64,000 nucleotides of DNA from NCBI GenBank assembly GCA_023101885.1, contig JALPQD010000629.1:535580-599579 (forward strand), written 5' to 3'. Both the position numbers and the translations under genes were made by a program. This stretch comes from Typhlomys cinereus (lineage: Eukaryota > Chordata > Mammalia > Rodentia > Platacanthomyidae). Of the stretch, positions 11,078 through 21,600 are shown one piece after another (within the stretch, counting starts at the first letter, position 1; each line of letters begins with the position of its first letter). The notes under the pieces are model-generated. The model worked only from the letters and a program-made list of their open reading frames with translations, was not told the origin of the DNA and did no database searches.

Positions 11078-11250
11078 GTGTGTGAGCACGTGTGTGTGAG
11101 CATGTGTGTGTGAGCACACGCCAGGTGCACATGTGGAGATCAGAGGACAACTTGTGGGGCTCGATCCTGTCCTCCCACTCTGCAGGTTCTGGCCTGGGTC
11201 ACCGACAAGAACGTCGCGTGCGGAGTCATCTCTCCTGCCCCTTTTTTATC
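11078..11250 (-). mobile_element. B3-like SINE fragment (reverse)
   Basis: TGTG-rich tail, then GGAGATCAGAGGACAACTTG and an eroded head ending near TCATCTCTCCTGCCCC. Confidence 0.65.
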
Positions 11251-11255
11251 GCTGT

Positions 11256-12035
11256 GTAGTAGTCTACCTTGGGTTATGTTGGATTGTGGCTTAAGTCCAA
11301 AGCATCGCCTTGCGTACGTGGATGCGTTCCCCGCTCTCTGTATCCCGTTTCTTCTCTGCAGTCCCACCCCACCTGTACGGCCCACCTGCAGTGACTTGGG
11401 GCTGCTCATCCAAATAGCTCTGAATCCCTAGTGTCCTCCCGCCTCTCCCTCCTACAACACTCCTTCCAGGATCTTCCCAGCCAGCGCGTCAGCATGTTCA
11501 CAGATGGACAGTTCTCCTTTTATCTAGTCCCAAACCTTCATGCTTCGTTACCATCCTCCTGGTCACCGCCAAGGTGGGCGCTTTGAAGTGAGGGGATGTC
11601 TGGGCTTGACGGCACACGGGCAAGACAGATGTGAGAGCCGCGCATCCCTCCCCGCGTCCCGGCGCCCACAAAAGGCTACTGAATGTGTAGCTGCCAGTCC
11701 CCTGTGCATGCCCCACACCTCCTAGACCTCACAGCGCGGACCGCCCAGTCTCACCCACTGCCCACTGCTGCCTCTGTCTGGTGTGTGTGTGGGGGGGGGA
11801 GGGTGTCCTCCACTGGCAGAGCCCATTGCCCTCTTAGGTCCCCCCACCATCTTCAAAAGAGACTCACACAGACCCTCCCCCCCCATCCCTCCCACCACTG
11901 TCTCCGGGTTGTCCCAGAGCTCAGGGGGCAGAGGAGGACTTCTGTGACCCGCCTTGCCCGCCAGCTCTTCCCAGGGCCTGACCGTAGTCCTTGGAATTGT
12001 TCACAAATAGAAAACCTGTGCGAGGAATCCTTTCG
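11256..12035. other. unique intron, nothing recognised
   Basis: A G-run at 11790-11800 and C-runs near 11876 are the only notable composition. Confidence 0.45.
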
Positions 12036-12335
12036 TGTGTGCATATGTGTGTGTTTCATGTGTGCTTGTGAATATGTGCCGGTGTGTACAGAAGGGAGCA
12101 CTTGAGTGGAGGCGCCTGTGGAGGTGTCCAAGGGTGACATTGGGAATCACCCCGGATTGCTCTACCTCCTTACTGCTTTGCTCTGGGGTTTCCCAGGCTC
12201 CACCTTCTAGGACTGGAATTACAGGCTGCCGCCATTTTCCACTTGGAATTTTTATATGGGGTCTGGGGATCAGAATTCAGGTCCTTTTGCTTGTGAGGCA
12301 ACGGGTTGAACCCCTGGGCCATCTCCCCAGCCCCC
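12036..12335 (-). mobile_element. tRNA-headed SINE (reverse)
   Basis: CCAAGGGTGACATTGGGAAT, CTGCTTTGCTCTGGGGTTTC and TCAGAATTCAGGTCCTTTTG, with the head at right (GGGCCATCTCCCCAGCCCC). This subfamily variant carries 'gctctacctccttactgc'. Confidence 0.85.
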
Positions 12336-12418
12336 GTTCTGAGCATTTGATCTGCGAGGCTTAGGGTGTCTGTGCACCTGTCTTGTCTGCAGACCCTAGC
12401 TAGGAATTTGGCCTTCCC

Positions 12419-12421
<3 letters not shown>

Positions 12422-12495
<74 letters not shown>

Positions 12496-12546
12496 ACGCA
12501 CACGCACACGCACACGCACACACACACGCACACTCACTCACACACA
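12422..12546. repeat. compound (CT)n-(CA)n-(CACACG)n microsatellite
   Basis: Pure CT to about 12455, pure CA to about 12484, then CACACG/CGCACA variants. A typical compound array. Confidence 0.95.
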
Positions 12547-12559
12547 TACTCCCTGGATC

Positions 12560-12625
12560 TGCCACAGGCTGTGCTGTGTGACCTCCGGTGAGTCACTTTC
12601 CCTCTCTGTGGTCTCTCTTCCTGGT
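12560..12625 (+). mobile_element. MIR fragment
   Basis: GCTGTGTGACCTCCGGTGAG then TCACTTTCCCTCTCTGTGGT is the MIR core. Confidence 0.6.
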
Positions 12626-13221
12626 ATGGATAGAGGGCTGGTTTGCTTGCTGTACAGAGACCTTTTAACTCTGACCCCAGGAGCAGTCTGTGGCTGAGAA
12701 AGATGATCTGAGTTTGAATCCTAGGCCCTCCGTCTGACCTGGGGGGGGGGTGAAGGGAAACCAGAGGTGATGGAAAGGAGATGTGCCCTGAAGGACTCAG
12801 AGGGAGATAGCTGTGGCGTGACAAGCAGCTTCTCCAAGGAGCTGGGGGGGGGTATGTGGAGAAAGAGTCAGGAAACAGGATCTTGCATCCACCTACTCCG
12901 AAAGCAGGGGGACGGGCGGGGGAGGGCGCAGGCTCTGGCACCAGGCAGCCCTCGGGTCTGCTGGGCGATCAGAGCTCCCATGCTGCGGGGCTCACTGTGT
13001 CTGTTGGGCCTCATGGGGGGGGCGGGGGGCAGGGTCCACGTTGACTTCTGAACCGGCAGAGCAGAGGGACGGGGAGTGTCGCAGGGGCCCAAACATGTCA
13101 GATGCGGGGGACAGCCCTGGATGCAGGCAAGATTCTGAGCAGGAGCCAGCTGGGACGCGGCGCTGGTAGCCGAGACTCTCTGATCATTCTGGAAGGAGGG
13201 AGGAGGCAGGACCATCTCAGA
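12626..13221. other. unique intron, G-rich
   Basis: G-runs at 12741-12750, 12843-12851 and 13015-13028 on the + strand. No gene or repeat family seen. Confidence 0.45.
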
Positions 13222-13332
13222 ATCCTGTCCCTCGGGCAGGCTGGCAGGTGCCTGGAATCCAGGAGGCTGAGGCAGGAGAGTGGCGAGTTCAAGGTCAGCC
13301 TGGGATACATAGAGGGACCCTCTGTCCACAGC
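13222..13332 (+). mobile_element. B1 SINE (old)
   Basis: GGCTGAGGCAGGAGAGTGGC, GAGTTCAAGGTCAGCCTGGG and TACATAGAGGGACCCTCTGT are 7SL-derived B1 landmarks. The A tail is lost. Confidence 0.8.
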
Positions 13333-13479
13333 AACGCGCCACCCTCCCCTCTTGTCCCTGAGCCCCTGTGGTGATATCCAAGTGTGGGTCAGTGTCTGTC
13401 CCCGATGGGGTGTAGATGGACAGGTGCCCCTGGGCCCCGGGACCCCGCGCTTAGGGATGCCGGTCCTCACCCTCTTCTC

Positions 13480-13650
13480 TTTGAGACTCTCAGGGCATAA
13501 GTTAGATAACTGTGACACCTGTTTTAAATTAGCCTTCAGAAGCCTCCGACAGCTGAGAAATTATTTAACAGGGAAAGAATTGAGTACATGAATAAATATT
13601 AATATTAAATCACGGCTTCAAGGGGATGGGGAGGAGGGCTCAGTAAGAAG
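13480..13650. promoter_or_regulatory. candidate conserved noncoding element, AT-rich island
   Basis: About 60% A/T inside GC-rich intron, with GTTTTAAATTAGCC, GAAATTATTTAACAGG and the perfect palindrome AATATTAATATT at 13595-13606. No repeat identity. Confidence 0.4.
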
Positions 13651-14266
13651 CAGCCGCGGCCCGAAGATACCGCGGTATGTGGAGTGGGAATGGGGACAGA
13701 CGGCCATCGGTCATCCGTTCCCGTCAGAGCCGCGCGGGGACTCCATCTGTCAGCGAGGCCCCGGCAGGTGGCAGAGGTGACATCGGTGTGGCTTCTGTTG
13801 GCTCAACAGGTAGCTGGTCTCAGCTGCAGCTGCAGGTGTGGCTGCGGACCGTGTCCCCCAGAGAGGGGCCACCACCTTTGCCGCCTGAGATGTTCCCGGG
13901 CCCGGCTGTTACTCCCGGGGTCCTTCGTAAAGAAACTCAGCTGCGTATGTTTTATGATGGCTTTGCTGTGGAGACAGACGTAATCCGGACCAGAGTCCTG
14001 GGTTATCCACTGAGAAGTCCTGCATTGATTTACCTCTGACCTCCAGAGGAATCCGTGTGTTGGGTAGGGGGTGCTGGGGATGTGGCTTGTTGGGGGGCGG
14101 GGTCTCCCAGATCCAGCTGGGTGACTGATGCTCCAACCCCAGAAGTTGGGTTGGTGAGAGAGGCCATGGGGGAGCGGGGCTGAGGGTCCAGGGACAGGCG
14201 GAAGCATCTAAGGGCTGCAGGTATTTGCATACTGGGCGTCTTCCATCTGCTGACTGATCATTATAA
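13651..14266. other. unique intron, nothing recognised
   Basis: CpG-containing but not dense enough to call an island. No family resemblance. Confidence 0.4.
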
Positions 14267-14329
14267 ATGGTCAAAGAGCTAGTCCGTATTGGACGCTCGA
14301 TTGGATTTAAAAGCTGCCCTGACTTCCGT

Positions 14330-14389
<60 letters not shown>
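14330..14389. repeat. (GA)n microsatellite
   Basis: About 55 bp of near-pure AG after GAGAGAAAGAG. Confidence 0.95.
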
Positions 14390-14390
<1 letters not shown>

Positions 14391-14499
14391 GTGGTGTGGG
14401 GAAGGAATCCTTGGGGCTTCTGGAAACTACCCAGCATACCCCAGCTCTATGGCCTGCATCTGCCCCTTTTGCCTGCCTGTTAGACTCAATTATTGTAAC

Positions 14500-14570
14500 C
14501 AAGCACCTTGTGCTAATAGTTTAAGGGAGATGTGTTCCTTCCACTTGTGGCATACCATGATAGGCAGGAA

Positions 14571-14609
<39 letters not shown>

Positions 14610-14775
14610 AAGGACCAGGTACAACCTTCAAAGGCACACCTCCACTGACCCACTTTCTCCAGAAAGGCCACCGATGAGCGGATGGGTGGCCCTGGAGTTT
14701 CCAGAATCTTCCAAGGTAACATCGCCAGCTGAGGACCACATGTTCAACGTTTGGACCTGTGGGGGTGCGCTTCCC
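14500..14775 (-). mobile_element. rodent interspersed repeat (same family as 59160-59525), reverse
   Basis: Read on the minus strand it gives GGACAAACG-like 'aacatgtggtcctcagctgg', 'ggtgtgcctttgaaggttgt' and a CT run at the position of the CT run in the forward copy at 59335. It resembles URR1-type or MaLR-type rodent repeats; the exact family is uncertain. Confidence 0.5.
14573..14608. repeat. (GA)n microsatellite inside the interspersed repeat
   Basis: Expansion of a purine run that is also present, as CT, in the related copy at 59335-59352. Confidence 0.9.
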
Positions 14776-14780
14776 ATCCC

Positions 14781-15267
14781 AGCCCTCTGTCTCGGTGGTG
14801 TTGGAGCGCCCTGGCCCCCGCACCTGCTTGGGGCCTCTCTCTGACATCCTCATCCAATGACACCCTTCCGGATCTTTCCATCTGTGGCCTCTCGCACTGC
14901 TTCCCTTGCACCCCCTTGCCTGCCCCGCACCGCTCTACTTTCTTCCTGGTGTCACCCCTCATCTGCGAGACATTGAGATATGCACGTAGGATTGACACGG
15001 AATATGCAGAGGTGTCTTCACCACGGTCGATGGTCCAGTGAAGACAGAGATTGGGTCGCATCCACTCGAGTCCTGAGCTTCCAGGTCAGCGAGTGGGTGG
15101 GTGGCAGAGATGTGTCGGGCCCTAGGTACCACTCAGCTCTCGCAGCTTTGGGCTGTCGGGTTCTATGGTGCATGCAGGAGGGACTCTGAGGCCTGGACAT
15201 GACCCAGCAGGTCCCCGAGCACCACGGTCAGCACTGCAATAGGACAGTGTGCAAAACTCCAAGACGT
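14781..15267. other. unique intron, nothing recognised
   Basis: No repeats or coding similarity noted. Confidence 0.45.
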
Positions 15268-15615
15268 GGGGCCAGGAGACGGCTCAGCTGGTAGAGCACT
15301 TGCTGCCACAGGCGAGGACCTGAGTTGGATCCTTGGAACTGTCGTGAGATCGCTGGCCGTGGGGGTGCACGCTTGTAATCTCAGTGTTGGGGAGGTGGAG
15401 GTAGGCCGGTCCCTGGGGCTCATTGGATGATGAGCCTCGGACTCAGAAACCCTGTCACAAAGCAAGGTACGACACCTGAGGTTGACCTCAGACTTCTACA
15501 TGCATGCACACACACCATGTATACATGTCACCTGCATCATAAATATGCACTTCCAAAAGAAGGAAGGAAGGAAGAAGGGAGGAAGGGAAGGAGGGAGGAA
15601 GGGAAGAAGAAAGAA
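15268..15615 (+). mobile_element. B4-type SINE (ID head + B1 body) with GGAA tail
   Basis: The ID-like head GACGGCTCAGCTGGTAGAGC and box B GAGTTGGATCC are followed by the B1 section TTGTAATCTCAGTGTTGGGG and CAGAAACCCTGTCACAAAGC, then an ACATGCATGCACACACACCA tail and a GGAA-rich run at 15560-15612. Confidence 0.8.
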
Positions 15616-15625
15616 AACCCCAAGA

Positions 15626-16589
15626 TGCGAGCCAAGGAACTTCTGGAAGGTTCCCATGGGGAAGTTGCAGTTATAAGGCGGAGGACTCAGCTTCTTCTCC
15701 CACTACAAGCTCAGCATTCTGGCCACTGCCTGCTTCTGGCCCCTCTCAGCTCTTTGCTGGAATCTGGGGGCAAGAGTGGGGGTCCCTGGCGAAGCCTGTG
15801 GAACTCGAAAGTGGAGCTTCCCTCTTCTCCTGTCAGAGAGGACGGCAGCCGGGCGCCATGACGCCCACCCTCAAGGCTCAGCGCTGCCGGCCTGTGCGAG
15901 CCTTGCTTCTTGTTGGGGTCTCGACACCCTTTCTCTCTGCTCGCTGCTCCTCCTGACCCAGCCCGGAGCCAGCACCCACGGGTGCTGGTGTATCCTCAGC
16001 CACGGACAGCGCAGGACCTGGCCTTCCGTGTCCGGGGCCCATCCTCCTCGCAGCCCGAGGTCTCCCCTCTGCCCTGTACAGCCAGACTCCAGCCACCGCC
16101 CGCTCTGCCCGCGTCTGACCAGGGCCGTGGTGTGGATGTGACAGGGAGTGTTGAATTGGCGTGTCGCTGCAGGTGACCCAGATTCTGTTGGGAATCAGGA
16201 TCTTCCAGCTTGAACAGCTGCGCCCCGCGTGCGAGGATGGCAGTAGGGACTTGCAGCGTCAGGGCGGGGGATTAAGGAGATGAGGCGCTGGCCCCGCCCC
16301 CGGCCCCGGCTCCTGCCTGCTTCTGGACACCGATGCCCACTCTGCCCAGCGAGGGCCAAAGGGCCAGCTTCTTCTCTCCACACTAGTCCTCCAGGGACTG
16401 CAGGAGTTGGGGGGCTTCCGAGAGTGCTCACCCTCCTCCTGGCACCCCACAGCCTCTTTGGGCTCCAGAAGGCTGCTTGACCCAGGCAGCTCGGGTCTTT
16501 GTGAGGCTCCGGTTCCCATGGGGTTGGCACTATCATCATTAGATAAGACAGCCGTGGGACTGGGCTGGGCTCGATTTGTGTCTCGTGCA
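15626..16589. other. unique intron, nothing recognised
   Basis: GC-rich. The 16280-16330 stretch is rich in GGCCCCGCCCC-type GC boxes but has no other promoter signature. Confidence 0.4.
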
Positions 16590-16690
16590 GACGTAAGATG
16601 GGTTCAGAGAGGTTGAGGAAGCTGCTCAAAGTCACCCAGCTGGAAAGCTCCAGAGCTGGCCTCACTCGGGTGCAGTTCTGTGAGGTCTGT
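16590..16690 (-). mobile_element. MIR/L2-type fragment (reverse)
   Basis: GATGGGTTCAGAGAGGTTGA and TCAAAGTCACCCAGCTGGAA follow the reverse ancient-repeat pattern. Confidence 0.6.
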
Positions 16691-16944
16691 GCCACGCTGT
16701 GCCCCCCTCAGCTCCTCATTTGTGGGGACAGATCCCTGAGTGTCTGGCAGACCCACCACCGGAAGTGGAAAGCCCCACACTGATCTCCAGGCTCTGCCTC
16801 TCCAAGGAGCTTTGATCCTGCAGCTCCTGAATCCTGATCCCTCTTGCAGGCCGCCCTGGTACCTGGGCCTATCCCGCCCGGCACAGCCATGCCGAGTGAG
16901 TCGTCACCGGGCGCAGAGGGAGACGCCGCATGACCTTGGTCATC

Positions 16945-17492
16945 ATGGATGGGTGGGAAGACAGGTGGACGCAATGGTGGATGGATGGGAAGCTATATGG
17001 ACGTACACACGTTTGTGAGTGGATGGACGAATGGATGGGAGGATGGATGGATGGATGGATATGTGCATGAAGGGATGTATGCATGCCTGTATGGATGGAT
17101 GGATAGGAAGATGGACGTAATAATGGATGGTGGGAGGATTATGTATGTAAGTGGTATGTATAGGTGGATGAGTGGATGGATAATGAAGGTATATATATAT
17201 GAATGTATGGATGGATAAATAGATGGGAAGATAGGTATAGATGGATGGATTATATAATATTGGATGGATGGGAAGATAGATGGACAAATGCATGGATGGG
17301 GAAATGGATGGATGGATAGTAAGATGGGTGGATGTAATGATGGACAGATAGAGGATAGATGGATGGATGGATGAGAAGAGGGGTACATAGATATTAATGA
17401 ATGATTAGGTGGATGGGAAGATGGTTGTATATAGTAATGGATGGATGGATGAATGGATGGATGGAAAGACAGATGGGCAAATGAATGGGCAG
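16945..17492. repeat. (GGAT)n tetranucleotide block with longer-period structure
   Basis: About 550 bp of GGAT/ATGG units with variants. Phrases of the form GGGAAGATnGnTGGACGTAA recur irregularly (for example near 16957, 17103, 17223, 17269, 17318 and 17414), so the block grew by copying longer segments as well as single units. Confidence 0.92.
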
Positions 17493-18230
17493 ATGACACA
17501 TGAAACTCATTTGACTCCGATGGGCACTTAGCAATGAGCAGGCCCTGGCTCCGCCATGGTCCCCACTCAGAGGGTCCCGTCTATGTGATCAGATTTCATG
17601 ACTCCAGCCCCTGGTCCCTGAGGCACCACGCAGCTTCCAGGCCTCCCCTTTCCATTGCGTTGTGACCTCAGAGAAGAGAGCCACGGCTGTGAATCAGCGG
17701 CGCTGACTTTATGTAGATTGCATTTCAAGGTCGCTGGCTAAAAAAAAAGTGCATGCACACAAGACATACGGCAGCCAAAGAATATTCTGGGGATGACGAG
17801 GATCTGGGGCATGGAGACCCGTGGGAATGAGGTCAGAGGTGAGCAAAGCTGACGTAAGCCCGGCTGGGGAAGGTCACTGCAGAGCCACAAGATAAATGGG
17901 AGCTGTCCTTGTGACCGCCAGCCCCACCCGCAGCTGCTCAATCCAAGGCCCTTTATTCTCAGAAGGAGGGTGGAGAGCAGCTGACCTGGGCGTGGCTCTG
18001 CTGGGCTGAGTCAGTTCTGGGTCCAGCTGGCCTGGTTAAGGTTGTGGACTGACCAGCGCGTCCACTCTGGGTCTCAGGTCACAGGGCAGAGGCGCAGCAG
18101 GAAGCTGCGACCTGTCCCGATTTCTAACATTTGCTGTATCTAGCAAGTCACTTGACCAATTCCCCGGCTAGATGGGCTAGGGAAGCAAGCCCTGCCCACC
18201 GAGGAAGGAAGAGGGGGTTCCTGGGTTTCA
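17493..18230. other. unique intron, nothing recognised
   Basis: Includes an A9 run at 17741. No family resemblance. Confidence 0.4.
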
Positions 18231-18335
18231 TGGTACATTCTGACACTCACCACCAGCCTTTGCGACTTTGGTTAGTAACTTTCCCTGCATGTGCCTCGGT
18301 TTCCCCATCTGAGATCCAGACGTAGTTTAATCACG
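18231..18335 (+). mobile_element. MIR fragment
   Basis: TTGCGACTTTGGTTAGTAAC then GTGCCTCGGTTTCCCCATCT matches the MIR 3' core. Confidence 0.65.
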
Positions 18336-18535
18336 GTCTGTCCAATTGCACGATGCCCGGCTGGCTTGGGCCACGTACCCAGTGAGCAAGACAGTTTTCC
18401 AGCTTGACCTCTGTCTTCATTTCTGAACCCCTGCCCCTCCTTTCTCTCTGTGGGACCAAGCTGCCCTCCCCTGCCTGGGGTCTCCCCTCTCTTCAAATAT
18501 TTGGAAACATCCCCCCCCACCAGGTCCCTGATCCC

Positions 18536-18630
18536 TGTCATGCTAAGACAAGCTACAGAGATTTCGCTCCTTTAATCTTCCATGGTAAATTAATCCCTGG
18601 GAAGGCTTAATCATTCTCCAATGAGATTCA
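18536..18630. promoter_or_regulatory. candidate conserved noncoding element
   Basis: CCTTTAATCTTCCATGGTAA then ATTAATCCCTGGGAAGGCTT then AATCATT: clustered ATTA/TAAT cores in non-repetitive sequence. Confidence 0.35.
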
Positions 18631-18984
18631 GGTGAGACGCAGGCCGAGCTCCCACCAGCTGGAGGCTGGAGGCGGGCTGCCGTGAGGCGCGGGGTGTTTG
18701 AGACCAGAAGATTCTGTGTCTCGGGAGCCTGAACTAAGCCACCTGCCTTAGCAGCTTTTGTAGGGGGCTGCCCAGGCGGAAGGGCAGTAGAAATTACAGA
18801 TTGGAAGCAAGTGTCTCCCCCCTCCCCTCGGGCGCCTCCTCTTGTGAGTGGCAGGTCTCCATCTGTCCCGTCTGGAATGTGCGCCCTGCCTTCGTGGCCT
18901 TGCTGAGAGGTGAGGGCAAAACCTTGACTATCATGGTAATCTAGGCCTTGGGTTCGAATCCTGTATTGGACCCTTCAGGGTTTG
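18631..18984. other. unique intron with a box-B-like motif
   Basis: 18949-18962 reads TTGGGTTCGAATCC, a tRNA/MIR-type box B, probably a MIR head remnant. No cloverleaf partner is seen. Confidence 0.4.
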
Positions 18985-19270
18985 TGATGGTCAGTTTGAT
19001 GAGACATAAGATCACCCGGCAGATAGTGCTTGGGGGAGATTAGCTTGATCGGGTTCATTGGGGTGTGAAGACAGTCCACTGTGGGTGACAGCTCCCCTGA
19101 GGTGGGATCCCGGACTGTTCAGAAAGGAGACAGTGAGCTGAGCGCTGGCATTCGCACTCTCCGCTCTAACTGGGCGTGTTGGGACCACCAGGTGTCAACC
19201 CTTCTTTCCTTGAGTGGCTTTGGTCACTTCGGTGACACAAGGAGCCAAGACCGACCTGCGAAGTGACCTT
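18985..19270 (+). mobile_element. URR1-like rodent interspersed repeat
   Basis: TGATGGTCAGTTTGATGAGA, GTGTGAAGACAGTCCACTGT and GTTCAGAAAGGAGACAGTGA parallel the copy at 45485-45795 in order. The family name is tentative. Confidence 0.45.
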
Positions 19271-19814
19271 GTGCCGTCGCCAGGCAAGCGGGGTGCCGAT
19301 GACCCCTACCTCCTTATAACGGCTTGGATGTGAATAGTCCACTATGGGCTAGCGTGCGTGAACATCTGGTCCCCGGCTGGGGGCTCCAGCCAGACCACGC
19401 TTCTGGCCCTCTGGGTCAGCTCATAGCCCCACCACGCGCGCCTCCCTCCCTGACCTCGTGCTCTTCCCTCACCCTGGCCCCTGACCCCCCAACTGCTTCT
19501 GGGTCTATTGGTCATGCTTGCTGAGGGATGCTCCTTGGGGGTGTGGGGCTGCCTTTTCTCTGTGTCCCACAGGGAGAAAAGAAAGGAAACAAGTAGATGG
19601 AGAAGGAAGAGAGAGGGAGGAAGGGGTCACCCTTTTATGAGGACACTAATCCCACCGTGCCCCCCATGATGCTTCACCTCCCAAGGACACACTGTCAAAT
19701 CTCCCCACTTGCAGGACTTATGGCCTTCATATTTGAGTTCTGGGGCGACCCAAGCATTCACTTGATAGTTAGTAGTTCCAAACTGAATACTCGTTACTGA
19801 GCACGTGTGTAGAA
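19271..19814. other. unique intron, nothing recognised
   Basis: No gene. A purine-rich patch lies at 19570-19625. Confidence 0.4.
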
Positions 19815-20340
19815 TATTTTCTGTATTGTTTTTGCTTGTTTGTTTTTGAATATAAGCTTTATTTTTAATTGCTTTTTATTCTTTGATACTTGATGCATAA
19901 ATTTATGTGTTTTCGCTGCTTACTATCTAATCCCCCCCCCCACTTCATACTTTCTCCTTTCCAGCCAGTCTCCCTCCTACATTCATGTCTTTTTGCATGT
20001 GCGGCCCATTGGGTTTTGCCCGAGATGGCTGTATTGGCAGGTGCCTGAGTCTTGCTGGGACGTAGATGACTGATCAGTGGGAGAATGGTGAAGCCCCCGT
20101 TCTCCTGCCTGATATTAGCTTTAATCTCGGAGAGGTGTAGCTTTTCTTGAGATTGTCCCTCATCCGTGGTAAAACGTTGGTGGGCAGATTACTGTCCGGG
20201 TCTCGTGGATGGACAGTCATCGCAGTGCGTTCTTGCATTCAGCAGCCTTATTGTCACCAGAGGATCCTGGCTGGCAGCCCCCTCCCCTCTTACATTCTTA
20301 CTGCCCCCTCTTCTGCAGGGTTCCTTGAATCTTGGGATGG
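19815..20340 (-). mobile_element. L1 3' UTR fragment (reverse)
   Basis: Begins with a T/A-rich stretch (3' end of a minus-strand L1). It carries the block TTCTTACTGCCCCCTCTTCT about 475 bp in, the same offset as in the copies at 53668 and 61838. It is 5'-truncated where the next SINE starts. Confidence 0.75.
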
Positions 20341-20695
20341 GGTAGGGTGGGGTGATTTAGATGCCCTGTTTTGCAAGCAGAAGGTCCTGAGTTCAGATCC
20401 CAGGTCCCATGTGAAACTGTCAGGTGGAAACGGAGACCGCCTGCACCCCAGGCCCTGATGGGCAAAGCCTGGAAAATTCCAGAGCAAAGTCAAAAGGAGG
20501 TAGAGGTGATCCAGGCTGATTCCAGAAGTCACCCTCAGCTCTCCACAGGGACACACAGTGCACTTTAATACACACACACATACACACACACACACACACA
20601 CACGCACACGGACGAACATGCACATGGACGCACATGCACACACACGTACATGCATGCATGCAATACATGCACGCACGCACGTGCAAAATAAATGT
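20341..20695 (+). mobile_element. tRNA-headed SINE with (CA)n tail
   Basis: GCAAGCAGAAGGTCCTGAGT with box B, GCCTGGAAAATTCCAGAGCA, GATCCAGGCTGATTCCAGAA and CTCCACAGGGACACACAGTG in family order, then a CA-rich array (20571-20660) and an A-rich end. Confidence 0.85.
20571..20685. repeat. (CA)n-rich microsatellite
   Basis: ACACAC core grading into ACGCAC, ATGCAC and ATGCATGCATGC variants. Confidence 0.9.
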
Positions 20696-20778
20696 TCCAT
20701 TTAGACTGAGTAGTCTCCAGCCTCTTAGTCTCTATGCTTGGGCCAGCTGTTGATTCTCTGCATTAAATACTTTCTATC

Positions 20779-21022
20779 AGACTGGAGAGATTGCTCAAAG
20801 GTTAAGACTCTGCCTTGCCAGCAGAAGGACGTGAGGTTCGGATCCCAGATCCTATGTGAAGATACCAGGCAGAAAGGGCAGCACTGGAAGGCAGAGCCTG
20901 GGAAACCCCAGAGTAAAGCAATATGGAGGTAGAAGCAATCCAATATGATTTCTGATGTCACCTTTAGGCCTCCACAGGTACACACGCACACAAATTAAAA
21001 ATATATTTATATATAAAAGACA
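20779..21022 (+). mobile_element. tRNA-headed SINE, near full length
   Basis: Head AGACTGGAGAGATTGCTCAA, box B GAGGTTCGGATCCC, body AGCCTGGGAAACCCCAGAGT and TTAGGCCTCCACAGGTACAC, then an A/T-rich tail. Confidence 0.88.
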
Positions 21023-21401
21023 AACATTGCAAAAGGGAGTATCTCAGTCGACATGAAGTGCTTCTCTTATCCACAGGTGCAATGATAAGGGTTTAGTTGG
21101 CAGCGTGGAGTGTTTGTCTGACTGAACGAATGACCGAAAGGAAGAGTGAGTGAAATATATGGTCCTGCTTGGACGTTGATTGAGACTGGAGAAGAGCCCG
21201 TCCTCGCACAAGTGTCCAAGGGCAGCAAAGGCGGCGGGTCATTGCTCAGCCGAGACACCACCTCGGAGTAGTACAGTCACTTACTGCGGTCACGCACTGG
21301 GGCTGGCTAAGAACTTATACTTTTTCTCCAAACATAAAAATAATTTAAAGAAAAAAAAGAGGAGGAGGAGGAGGTCAGGCGGAAGCAGTGCTGGTCTCCC
21401 A
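21023..21401. other. unique intron with short A-rich and (GGA)n run
   Basis: 21343-21376 is A8 followed by GAGGAGGAGG. Otherwise unrecognised. Confidence 0.45.
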
Positions 21402-21600
21402 GCTGTGAAGGATCCCTCGGGATGAGATCTGGCTGTGAAATATCGCCCGGCGATTAGATCTGGAGCTGTGAAATATAACTATGAATTTCGATCTCCGCCT
21501 TGGAAATACAGGGCGCTGATTGGGTCTCGGGTGAAATACAGCCCCCAGGTTTGCGCGCGTGCCGGTAAAATATGATCGCTGATTATATCGGGACCCGGAA
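21402..21600. repeat. degenerate 30-34 bp tandem array, about 6 copies
   Basis: Units start near 21402, 21432, 21465, 21497, 21530 and 21564. Each pairs a GTGAAATAT-like half with a GATTAGATCTG-like half (for example 21432-21462 GCTGTGAAATATCGCCCGGC...). Divergence between units is high, so the amplification is old. A 123-codon minus-strand frame (21746-21375) shows a matching 10-11 residue periodicity with recurring IFHS. No known protein is recognised and I do not call it a gene. Confidence 0.75.

Noticed and set aside
16280..16330. CpG-island promoter
   Set aside because: A short GC-box-rich patch only; no sustained CpG density, first-exon or initiator signal.
16949..17499. Frames of 89-168 codons with His/Pro/Ser/Ile repeats
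   Set aside because: Translation of the GGAT tetranucleotide block.
18949..18962. Possible tRNA box B (GGGTTCGAATCC)
   Set aside because: No matching box A or paired arms; likely a MIR head remnant.
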